Translations under genes and position numbers: made by a program
Shown: positions 27,650-35,830 of the stretch, piece after piece
Layout: each line of letters starts with the position of its first letter
How positions within the stretch are numbered: the first letter of the stretch is position 1
Notes under the pieces: generated by a model
What the model saw: only the letters and a program-made list of their open reading frames with translations
Told to the model about the DNA's origin: nothing
The model's database searches: none
NCBI RefSeq assembly: GCF_036632915.2
Contig: NZ_CP155552.1
Span: 2,891,390-2,955,389, forward strand
Source: Faecalibacterium taiwanense
GTDB taxonomy: Bacteria > Bacillota > Clostridia > Oscillospirales > Ruminococcaceae
DNA length: 64,000 bases
Reading direction: 5' to 3'

Positions 27650-27685
27650 AGGATTTGACAAAATCCTTAGGTGTTCAGATATGAT
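27650..27685 (+). promoter_or_regulatory. Promoter of the RiPP precursor with palindromic operator
   Basis: TTGACA (27655-27660) and TATGAT (27680-27685) with a 19-bp spacer. The -35 lies inside a perfect 7-bp inverted repeat aggattt-gaca-aaatcct (27650-27667), which could be the binding site of a regulator. The spacing is longer than ideal. Confidence 0.5.
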
Positions 27686-28011
27686 AGTACTGCCAGCCGA
27701 AGAGTAGAAAGGAGTCGATTATGACTACATATATTGGAAATGCCTACGATAACAATACGAATCCGATTGGATTATGCTTGGGACAAATCTCTCCATGTGC
27801 AAAAGATGCGAGTGCCTGCGTTGCAGACTTTGGCGGATGCACCACAAATGTTTCGGGCTGTATTTCTGACGTGTCTATTTGTGGAAGCAATGCTGGGCTT
27901 TGCGGTTTAAATTCCGTTTCTTGTACAGTAAATAGTGAGTCTTGTGGAATTAATACACCTGATTGATAATTGCGCAATTTACGATGTTTTGTTTTGGCTG
28001 GCAGTACTATC
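27683..28011. repeat. 16-bp perfect inverted repeat flanking the precursor gene
   Basis: GATAGTACTGCCAGCC (27683-27698) upstream and GGCTGGCAGTACTATC (27996-28011) downstream. The left arm lies in the 5' leader before the ribosome site, the right arm 30 bp after the stop codon. Either the ends of a small cassette or arms that pair across the mRNA. Confidence 0.85.
27721..27966 (+). CDS. RiPP precursor with nine heptad-spaced cysteines
   Basis: 81 residues. An 18-residue cysteine-free leader (MTTYIGNAYDNNTNPIGL) is followed by nine repeats in which Cys falls at 19, 26, 33, 40, 47, 54, 61, 68 and 75, exactly every seven residues. The residue three after each Cys is Q, D, D, N, D, N, N, N, N. 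There is no CxxC zinc motif and no lanthionine-type Ser/Thr-Cys partner genes. A strong ribosome site (aaaggag) precedes the ATG. With a radical SAM/SPASM enzyme and an ABC exporter adjacent it should be a thioether-modified peptide (sactipeptide/ranthipeptide type). It recalls the clostridial Cys-rich peptides matured by CcpM-like enzymes, from memory only. Confidence 0.85.
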   Translation: MTTYIGNAYDNNTNPIGLCLGQISPCAKDASACVADFGGCTTNVSGCISDVSICGSNAGLCGLNSVSCTVNSESCGINTPD

Positions 28012-28058
28012 TATTTTCTGAACATGTGATGAAGATAACAGTATAAAGGGGGCTATAT

Positions 28059-28421
28059 ATGATTTTTTCAGACGGCTCATATATTCCAACATTTATAATA
28101 TTTTCTGCAACTGGAATTATAATAAAGTACGCTCCCGTGGAATATCCTCTTTTCCATAAAAGCTTTCCGTTCCATAGTTACTACGGTTTCCGTTTTTCCT
28201 TGCCTGTTGATATAAATGAAAAAAACTGGCCTCATATCAAAAGTATTGGAAGTATGATATTTTTTGCTTTTGCAGCTCTTGACCTCATTGTTTTTGTATT
28301 AGGCATCTTGAATAGAAGCTCTACATTATATATTTCTTGCACTCAGCATTTATTATTAATTGGTGTAAGTTTTTCATTTGGCGGAATGATACTAGCTGCG
28401 AACAAGCATAAGGAGGATTGA
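28059..28421 (+). CDS. Small membrane protein, possible SdpI-like immunity protein
   Basis: 120 residues with about three membrane helices. The middle stretch YYGFRFSLPVDINEKNWPHI followed by a helix resembles the C-terminal part of SdpI-type immunity proteins (conserved GxR...N..W pattern). Ribosome site aaaggggg before the ATG; the maturase gene begins four bases after its stop. Position between precursor and maturase fits immunity or transport. The SdpI likeness is by eye. Confidence 0.6.
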   Translation: MIFSDGSYIPTFIIFSATGIIIKYAPVEYPLFHKSFPFHSYYGFRFSLPVDINEKNWPHIKSIGSMIFFAFAALDLIVFVLGILNRSSTLYISCTQHLLLIGVSFSFGGMILAANKHKED

Positions 28422-28425
28422 ATTA

Positions 28426-29747
28426 ATGAAGTTCTCAAAATATAATATAATTCATACAACCGAAAATCAGGAACATATTTTATTCAACTCCTTATGGGGA
28501 AGTACGTTTGTAATTTCTCCTTCGGTTAAGCAAGCAATAGAATCATCTAATCCGACGTTGCTCACTGAAGAAGAAAATAGACTGTTTATAAAATACAATG
28601 CTTTAATCCCTGACGAATATAATGAATCGTGCATTTATAATCATTTCTATAACAAATCACGCTACGGAAAAAAATGCCTTACGGCAACAGTGCTATTAAC
28701 TTGGTCATGCAATTTTAGATGTATATATTGTTATGAAGGCGCAGGAGAACTGCGTTGTGAAAACATGACAAAAGACAGAGCTGGAGCGATAGCTAATTTT
28801 TTAATCAAATGTTCTGAAGAACAACGAGGTGAACTAATACACGTTGTTCTTTTCGGTGGCGAGCCTCTTTTGAATATAGATGTTGGTTTTCATATGTTGG
28901 GTATTCTCAAAGAGTATTGTTTAACAAGCCATAAGGAATTACAGTGTTCACTTGTTACTAACGGTTCTTTATTGACTGAAGAAATTGTTAGTGGATTATT
29001 AAATTATAATTGTAAATTTGTACAAATCACTTTGGACGGACCGGAATATATACACAATTGTCGAAGAGTTGCTAAAGATGGTTCCGGCACATTCCAGAAA
29101 GTTTTGCATGGAATAACTATCATGGAGGAGTTTTGCTCTCAAATACATACTTATATAAGAATAAATGTAGACAAGAACAATGTTGACTCGATTCCGATGC
29201 TTTTGGATACACTCAAAGATTTGGGGATTTCGCATTCACAGGTGGATTTTGGCATAACAAGAGATTCCACATCTGCATGTTCTTCTTACAAAAGCAATTG
29301 CCTTCCTGAAGAGTATCTTCCAGATATTTTAAATGAATTATGGAAATATAGCGAAGCCAATATGTTTTCCAAATATCCACAACCCATGAGAAAGTGGACA
29401 TACTGTGGATTATTTGACGAATACAGTTTTACATTTTCACCTTTGGGTGAATTGTATAAATGTTGGGAGATGGTTGGTGATAATAAACATAAAATGGGTT
29501 ATATAAAGGATGATGGCACTCTTACAGATGTTACTTTTGCATATTATGATTGGTTATCAATCGATCCTTTAAAAGAACCAGATTGTTCCGATTGTAAATA
29601 TCTTCCCATTGTGGTGGCGGGTGCAGGATGTTATCCTATCGGCAAACCGGAACATATCATGCTGCTGGCTGCGAAAAGGTCAAAGGCGTTATCGAGAAGC
29701 AGATAGAAGTATATGTGCGCAGACAAGTACAGTTTCAAAACAACTGA
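28426..29747 (+). CDS. Radical SAM/SPASM peptide maturase, frameshifted near the C-terminus
   Basis: Restored length about 440 residues. The SAM-cluster motif WSCNFRCIYCYEG has Cys95, Cys99 and Cys102 (CX3CX2C); FGGEP follows at 143-147. The C-terminal SPASM region binds auxiliary clusters (YCGLF..., LYKCWEM, CSDCKYLPI). At 29609-29610 one T appears missing. As written, the frame reads on as LPIVVAGAGC to a stop at 29706; with the T it reads LPICGGGCRMLSYRQTGTYH and ends at 29747. The restored form has the CxxxC the family needs. It should install thioether bonds on the 27721 precursor. Spacing and AT content tie it to the small membrane protein gene. Confidence 0.85.
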
Positions 29748-29966
29748 TTGCCTACTTTCACTTTATCAATATACTCAATGTATCGGAATACATCGAATCC
29801 ATGGAATTGCGCAAAAGGTTATTGATGAGTGTCCTATACTGATACTTGACATTCCGATGTACTTTGCCACGGTGCTGCTGTTCTGGTAGAAAAGTCCGAT
29901 ATTGCATTCTGCTTTTTGTGTAGTAAGTGCAATGAAGCCGGATTAAAGTTCGTTTTCATGAGAATA

Positions 29967-30013
29967 TTTCAAGAGCCAAACCTTTGTGCGACACAGAGAT
30001 TTGGCTCTTGAAA
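29967..30013. terminator. Long palindrome, probable terminator of the RiPP cluster
   Basis: Perfect 14-bp stem tttcaagagccaaa / tttggctcttgaaa. The 220 bp between the maturase stop and this hairpin hold no gene I can support. Confidence 0.6.
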
Positions 30014-30048
30014 TACAAGCTGCTTTTTATCAATCGAGCAAGCCGTGC

Positions 30049-30285
30049 TCACCGTGAGTTTTTTAAATATGCATTCAATCCACCGTTTAGCACGAGCTGC
30101 ACATACTCTCGTGGCGCGTTATAAATGAGCCAGTCAAGCTCAGTACGCACTCTTACAAATGGTAGTGTTCCGTCAATGGTATCCTCTACAACATCGCAGT
30201 CGATTGATATCATTGTCCCGTCTGCAAAGCGACATTCTACGTTGCCCGTGTCGATGTTAAATTCACAAGATAAGAGCTTATTCAT
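30049..30285 (-). CDS. Small conserved mobile-element protein (DUF6061-like)
   Basis: 78 residues starting MNKLLSCEFNIDTGNVECRF at an ATG seven bases after ggagg. The acidic beta-rich sequence and the ELDWLIYNAPREYVQLVLNG stretch are like DUF6061 proteins found in Clostridia mobile elements, as far as I recall. No function known. Confidence 0.55.
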   Translation of the reverse strand: MNKLLSCEFNIDTGNVECRFADGTMISIDCDVVEDTIDGTLPFVRVRTELDWLIYNAPREYVQLVLNGGLNAYLKNSR

Positions 30286-30375
30286 AATCAGACCTCCGAT
30301 TTTCACTTTTCAGCGTTAATGCGTTTTTATAAATCTGAATAGTGGGCAGCGGTCATTTGATTATGTAGTGTTACT

Positions 30376-30516
30376 TTATGGCACATGAGCATTGCTGCCG
30401 GGGTTGTCGTTACCGTAACCTTCCAGCAGGTTGATGGCACCCCACACGCCGAGACCGACACCCAGAGCGACAACCAGAGTCTGAAGAACTTCGATAGCAG
30501 AGTTAAAGAATTCCAT
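30376..30516 (-). pseudogene. Truncated maff2-type gene
   Basis: Starts MEFFNSAIEVLQTLVVALG, almost identical to the intact copy at 62559-62774, but homology stops at about 30397 after GNDNPGS. The last few codons come from unrelated sequence. It marks the left limit of a partial ICE copy. Confidence 0.75.
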
Positions 30517-30651
30517 AGTCGTTTCTCCTTTATAAATGAAAGTTGTAGACCGCCCGTACACACCTGAAGCTGTTGCTGTTAAGCCGCAAACTACGGCGGA
30601 AGTGGGCTTGCTGGTGTACCTCTCTGGTCAAAAATAAAACCGCCTACCGGG

Positions 30652-31465
30652 TCAGGCAGACGGAAGCGAATCAGCGTCCACCACGATGAACTCATCACCG
30701 GGGTGGATCTTTTCTTTTCGGTTCAGATATTTTTCAATATCGAAGGTGTTTTTGGGGTCGTAGTCGGAGGTCAGCTTGTAGTTGGGATGCTGGGTCAGGT
30801 CGTACTTGTCAGAAAGAAATGGTCTGACACCACGCAACTGCAAAATGCACTTGCCGCCGTCCAGCATCGCCAGCTCGTCCCGGCTCAATAATTCGTGCCC
30901 CATCTTTTGGAACGTGGTGCCGTAGCTGGGACTGTTGCCACGGGTATCCGAGGTGTTGAAGGCATCAATCGTTTCTTTGCCCAGCATCTCTGACAGGTCT
31001 TTCAGGGTGGTAGGCTCGCTGCCGCCGAGGAAAATCTGGCTGTCCATGTTGCCCACGATGGTATCCGCATTGTCCTTGTAGATGGCTTTCAACTGGCTTC
31101 TCGCCTGCAAAACAAGGCAGGCGGAGATCTCACGGCTGCGGATAGTCGCCACCAGCTTTTCCAGATTGGGGATCTGCCCGATGTTGGCGCACTCGTCGAT
31201 CAGGCACCGCACATGGATGGGCAGCTTGCCGCCGTACACATCATCTGCTTTATCGCACAGCAGATTGAAAAGCTGGGTGTAGACCATGCTGATGAGGAAG
31301 TTGAAGGTGGAATCCGTGTCCGACATAATGAGGAATAACGCAGTTTTCTTATCGCCCAGCGTGTCCAGTTGCAGCTCATCATACATGGTGAGGTCACGCA
31401 GTTCTTGGATGTCAAAGGGGCGAGCCGTGCGCCGCAGGAAATCAGGATGGATTTTGCGGTCTTTC
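30652..31465 (-). pseudogene. traG/virD4 C-terminal fragment
   Basis: The last 270 residues of a VirD4-type coupling protein: FLIMSDTDSTFNFLISMVYT, HVRCLIDECANIGQIPNLEK and the TFDIEKYLNRKEKIHPGDEF end. It is clearly a diverged paralogue of the copy at 62916-64000. Its 5' side ends at a GG dinucleotide (31465-31466), where the serine-recombinase element is inserted; the preceding piece of traG is at 40141-40317. A further one-base break is at the GGGG run 31417-31420. Confidence 0.8.
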
Positions 31466-31510
31466 CAGAGACGAAAAGTCAAGGACTTTTTCATCAAATT
31501 CAAAAAGAAG

Positions 31511-31670
31511 TCACATTTTGCGGACTTCTTCACGGAGCATACGCTTGATTTTGTCCTCCATCGTCTCCTTGGCGGTCTCGCTGAAATGGACACGGACGAT
31601 ATAGGTGGTCTTGCCAATCTGCTTTCTGACAGTCGGGCAAGTGGCGGTGTTGGTTGCGGTAGTTGTTCAT
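31511..31670 (-). pseudogene. TnpW-family small protein, frame disturbed
   Basis: The C-terminal 32 residues (TTYIVRVHFSETAKETMEDK...) are typical of the transposon-encoded TnpW family. The ATG at 31670 has an aggagg site but is in another frame, and the TnpW frame itself begins after a stop. Either a sequence error or a decayed gene. The stretch 31671-31812 holds a terminator-like hairpin for the helicase gene and nothing else. Confidence 0.55.
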
Positions 31671-31812
31671 TCAAAATCCTCCTGTAAATGAAAAATGCCC
31701 GGTGACTGTTCATCATCGGGCGGTGTCGGTATGAGGGAACAAGGCAAGGCGGCAACATTAAGGTATCTATAAAAACCTTGCCGTCTTTGCCACGCTTGCC
31801 GTGTTCCTGTTG

Positions 31813-33683
31813 TCAGTCTCGGAGATAGCAGACCCATACTGTGCCGTCTTTCTCGGTCACAAGTCTGTCTCCGATACGGCTTTTTGCCGTTCTCATGGTG
31901 CGTGAGGAAATCCCACGCTCATTGACTGCCTTTTCCAGCTCTGCACTCGGCATACGCTTTCCGTCCGCAAGCAGTTCCAGAATAAGCATTTGCGCCTGTG
32001 CGGTCTTGCTTTCCGTCTTGGCTGTGTCTGTCCCGTCAAGAAGCTCGTCAGCGGTAATGTCATAAGCCCCTATCCACTCAAAACCTTTCTCGTCTCCCAG
32101 AGAAAATGCAAGGGACTGTCCGGGCGGCGCAAGGGAGCTTTTCTCATGGATAAGCACCCTCGTTGTGAGGCTGTCCTTCAGCTTGCCGATAAAAAGCAGG
32201 CTGCGGACTGCCGCCGTAATGTCGATAGACCCCAATCCCCGGTAGGTGCTTTGCGTTCCTGCGGCTTTATTAAGGTGTCCAATCAGCACGATAGCGCACC
32301 CGGTAGCCTGTGCAATGTCTCCCAGACTGCGGAAGATGGGACGGACTTCATTTGCCCGGTTCATGTCCACATCTGCGCCCAGAAACGCCTGTACCGGGTC
32401 AATGATAACAAGCCTTGCGTTGTTTTCCCGGATTGCCCTTGCTATGCGTTCATCGGCAAGGGTCAGCGGCGTGTCTCTATCGTCAATGACAAGCACTCGT
32501 TCAAGGTCTGCGTCTGCTTCTATCAGTCGGGGATTGACGGTATCACCCAGACCGTCCTCGGCGGTCTGATAGATGATATTGAAAGGTTCAAGTGTCTCCA
32601 TACCGGGCAAAGGCTTTCGATTGGTGCAAGCCGCCGCAAGGCGCATGGCAAAGTAGGTCTTGCCCTCGCCGGGATTGCCCTGGATAATTGTCAGCTTTCC
32701 AAATGGGATATAGGGAAACCATAGCCATTCCACGCTCGTCAGCTCCACATCAGCCATACGGAGCATTGGGACAGGCTGGGCGGTTGGCAGCTCTCGCAGC
32801 GTGATTGTCTCGGCTATGAATTTGCGGCTCGGAATATCCCCTTGCTGGCGGAGAACATCGTTCCAGTCTTTCCTTGCCGGGACAAGGCGAATGACGGCTA
32901 TCTCGCAGGGAATGGACTGTGCCAGTCGGGTACAAGCTTCATTTCCTGCGGTATCGCTGTCAAGGCAGAGGAACACTTTTTGGGTGTCCTTGCGCTCAGA
33001 AAGAAAACGGTCAAGGGCTTTTCCCGAAACGCCGCCCAGGGCAAGATAGCTCCTTGTCTGCCAGTCCTGCGGATAAAGGCAGATAAAGGACAAAAGGTCT
33101 ATCGGCGCTTCAAAGACAAAGAGCTGGTTGCCGTTTCCCTCATAGCGGAACGGATAGGACTTGTCAGACCCGGTAATATCCTGTCTGAATGTGTCTGCCG
33201 TTCCTCGCACATGGGCGTATCTCGGTGTGCCGTTTCGGTCTCTGCCGACAAAGACAACATTGTGCCGCTTTGCGTCCTCATAAATATCCCCGGAAAGAAG
33301 AAAAGTCTCAACCAGCGTTTGTTGAGACCTCGGCTTTCGCAAAGATATTGAATTGCTCTGTCGGCTGTTCGGTTGTGCAAGGGCAAGTGGAACGCTGTGG
33401 GCGGTGCTGTGGTGGCTTCGGTCTGTCCCTCGCCGTTTTCGCCTGTCAACATCTGGACGGCTTCGGGAAAGGACTTGCCGTAAAACTCTATGACAAAATC
33501 AATGGGATAGCCGCCCTTGCTCTGGCTGTGGCGAAACCACTTGTTTCCCCGGACGGTCAGACTGTCATGTTCTTTCCAGCGGTATTCTCGTCCGCTTTTT
33601 ATCAGTGTCTCTCCCTGTGTGCGGAGAAAATCTTCCAGACTGACGGCATTTGCCCGGTCAATCTGTGCTTGGGTGTAATTCAT
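31813..33683 (-). CDS. Toprim plus RecA-like helicase (primase-helicase), frameshifted
   Basis: Restored length about 624 residues. N-terminal CHC2-like/DUF3991 region (LEDFLRTQGETLIKSGREYR ... GYPIDFVIEFYG), a Toprim domain (VFLCLDSDTAGNEA) and a C-terminal AAA_25/RepA-type ATPase with Walker A IQGNPGEGKTY and Walker B LVIIDPVQAFLG. The frame breaks in an A-run (TTT at 33318-33320 on the plus strand), where one base appears missing. It supports replication or priming of the element after transfer. Stop and start overlap with the relaxase gene upstream. Confidence 0.8.
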
Positions 33684-35176
33684 CGGGATAGTTCCTCCTT
33701 TTTCTGTCGTGTTTGGGGTCGATTTTGGAGCTTTTGTTCCTCTGTACGCTCGTTAAATCGGGCGGCAGTATCTACGCATGACTTGACCTTCCAAAGGCGG
33801 TGTAAATCGTCTCTGACAGCCTTAAACTCGCCATAGGTGGTTTCGTGCGCCTGTTCCAGTTCGTCATACTCGTCGGACAGCTTTTTCATATCCACCTTGC
33901 CGTCCGGGAACTCCCCGGTCAGCTTTCGTCTGGCGGCGTAGAACTGTATCAGTTCCGCTTCATGCTCTGCCTTGTACTTGGCTCTGGGCTTCTCAAACTT
34001 GATTTTCTGCAAGCCGTCATAGACAGGCTTCAAGCTCTGGAAAGCAGCGGAGCTGTCATAGAGCTGCTTAATTGCTTTCATTCGGGCAGTCTGTTCGTCC
34101 AGCGTTTTCTTCAAGCTCTCTGTGGCAGCACTGTGTTCGCTGACACGGCTTTCCAAATCTTCAAGGGAGTAAATGCCGTTTGCCCGGAGATAATTGAAAG
34201 TCTCATTCATCTCCTTTAGGTTGCTGATTTTACCTTTCTGGGAATACGCCCCGGCTTTGCGCTGGGTGTAATAGGCGTTCAGCAGAGAAACAAGGTCGGG
34301 TGCCTGCGGCTTGGCAAGCTCCGCTTTTGCTTCGGCAATCCAATCGAACAGGAGAGCGATTTTCTTCTTGATGTCTCGGATAACGGCATTGGTTGCCTTG
34401 ATCCAGCGATTGAACTCGCCCTTTTCGGTGCGTATGCCTTTCTTCTCCATCGCCCGGACGGTTGCGCCCTCATGGACGGTGGGAAGAAGCTCTACGCCCT
34501 GACGCTCATAGCTTCGGTGGTCGATACGAACATCAATACCTTTTTCCGCAAACTTGGCATTGCATAGCTCCGCCCATGTCTGCCGCCAATGTTCCAGCGT
34601 TTTGGGACTGCCCCAGTCGGTAGTGGGAACTGCGTTGAACACAAACTTTCCGTCTGCGTCTCGGATACGGTTGCCGTCCTCGTCCAGCTCATACACCCGG
34701 CGTTGCTTTAGTCCCCATTTGCCGTTCTGCTCGATGGGGCGGATGGGGCAAAGCACATGAAAATGCGGGTTTGGTATGCCGCCGTCCTCCCGGTCTGGCT
34801 GGTGTACGGCGAAGTCAACCACCATGCCCCGGCTTACAAAGTTCTCCAATAAAAATTGCCTTGCAAGAGCGATGTTTTCCTCAAGGGAAAATTCATTCTG
34901 CAAGGCAATGTCAAAGCTGTATGCAAGCTGGGCGTTCTTTCCACGCTCGGCTTTTTCCACGGCGTTCCATAGGGTCTGGCGGTCTGCGTATTCGGGCGGT
35001 GCATGGGACGGCAGAAGAATGTCAGAGCAGATCACGCCGCCCTTTCTGGTGTAGTCGCTGTGTTCGCCGTAATACTCGCTATACAGCTTTTCGCCGGAAC
35101 GATAGGCGGCAGAAGCGATAGCGGACTGTCCTGCGCTTCGCTTAGTCTGTGTGACACTCAGATGAAATAGCGCCAT
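33680..35176 (-). CDS. mobA: MobA/MobL-family relaxase (MOBQ)
   Basis: 498 residues. N-terminus MALFHLSVTQTKRSAGQSAI and the metal-binding PNPHFHVLCPIRP motif are hallmarks of MobA/MobL relaxases; the catalytic Tyr is probably in the N-terminal 30 residues or in ASAAYRSGEKLY. The C-terminal half is a coiled coil. Acts at the nic site at 35811. The helicase gene follows with a 4-bp overlap. It allows this element to be mobilized by a helper conjugation system. Confidence 0.9.
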   Translation of the reverse strand: MALFHLSVTQTKRSAGQSAIASAAYRSGEKLYSEYYGEHSDYTRKGGVICSDILLPSHAPPEYADRQTLWNAVEKAERGKNAQLAYSFDIALQNEFSLEENIALARQFLLENFVSRGMVVDFAVHQPDREDGGIPNPHFHVLCPIRPIEQNGKWGLKQRRVYELDEDGNRIRDADGKFVFNAVPTTDWGSPKTLEHWRQTWAELCNAKFAEKGIDVRIDHRSYERQGVELLPTVHEGATVRAMEKKGIRTEKGEFNRWIKATNAVIRDIKKKIALLFDWIAEAKAELAKPQAPDLVSLLNAYYTQRKAGAYSQKGKISNLKEMNETFNYLRANGIYSLEDLESRVSEHSAATESLKKTLDEQTARMKAIKQLYDSSAAFQSLKPVYDGLQKIKFEKPRAKYKAEHEAELIQFYAARRKLTGEFPDGKVDMKKLSDEYDELEQAHETTYGEFKAVRDDLHRLWKVKSCVDTAARFNERTEEQKLQNRPQTRQKKEELSR

Positions 35177-35501
35177 TGGCTTTCAACTCCTTTTCTCTGT
35201 TTGCTTGCTTGATGTGGGTAATCGCCATGTGACGGACGGCTCGCTGGACTTCGGACAGAGAAAAGATGTGTTCCATCAGCTCTGTCATTTCGGTGCGTGT
35301 GAGATCTTTGATCTCCGGGGCAAGGCTCTCAACCGTGCCGCCCAGATTGCAAAGGCGGTGGGTGCGCTTGGTGCGTTCGCCTTTCTCAAGATACTTCTTT
35401 CGGTTCTCCAGACGCTCAAGTTTGTGCTGTTCCTGTGCAAGCTGCGTCTCGGCTCGTTCCTTTTCGGCTCGGAGCTGTTCAAGGGTTTTCGGTTTTGCCA
35501 T
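35142..35501 (-). CDS. DUF3847-family protein
   Basis: 119 residues beginning MAKPKTLEQLRAEKERAETQ after an aggagg site. Coiled-coil N-terminus then LTRTEMTELMEHIFSL, typical of DUF3847 proteins upstream of mobA. Overlaps the relaxase start by 35 bp. Possibly a relaxosome accessory protein. Confidence 0.75.
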   Translation of the reverse strand: MAKPKTLEQLRAEKERAETQLAQEQHKLERLENRKKYLEKGERTKRTHRLCNLGGTVESLAPEIKDLTRTEMTELMEHIFSLSEVQRAVRHMAITHIKQANREKELKANGAISSECHTD

Positions 35502-35539
35502 TGGGATTGACCTCCTTTTTTGATTTTGGGGATAAAAAA

Positions 35540-35580
35540 AGACCGTCAACTTTTCGCAGATTGCGACCAGTCAACGGTCT
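35540..35580 (-). terminator. Terminator of the cargo gene transcript
   Basis: Stem agaccgt/acggtct with an inner tcgca/tgcga hairpin, followed on the minus strand by seven T. Confidence 0.75.
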
Positions 35581-35777
35581 GATTTTCGGTATTCGGTTTT
35601 TCAAACTTGCTGGCGGCGAACAGCATTTCATGCTGTTTGCGGACGGCAAGTCCACAAGGGATAGCCGCTTTAGCGGCGCAAGGGGGTGTAGCCACCTTGA
35701 CGGAACGAAGTGACGCAACATTCTCGGTCGGGCAGTTTTCTTCTGCTGACCGGGAATGAAGCTCCGCAGGACGCACG

Positions 35778-35812
35778 ATACTCTCGATAGGAGAGTATAG
35801 AAGTGCGCCCTT
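35778..35812 (+). other. oriT: oriT with MOBQ-type nic site
   Basis: Inverted repeat atactctc-gatag-gagagtat (35778-35798) followed two bases later by AAGTGCGCCCTTA. The layout, an inverted repeat and then a (A)AGTGCGCCCT nick region, is the one known for RSF1010/pTF1-type origins recognised by MobA relaxases. Nicking is expected after the T at 35811. Another palindrome (cccttagagttctaaggg) overlaps at 35808-35825. Confidence 0.75.
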
Positions 35813-35830
35813 AGAGTTCTAAGGGTATTT

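Noticed and set aside
27721..27966. Heptad-cysteine peptide as a metallothionein, zinc protein or coiled coil
   Set aside because: There are no CxC or CxxC pairs and no heptad hydrophobics, and a radical SAM maturase gene is adjacent.
35546..35776. 76-codon frame between the terminator and oriT
   Set aside because: It starts at a weak codon, runs through the terminator hairpin and has no coupling to neighbours.
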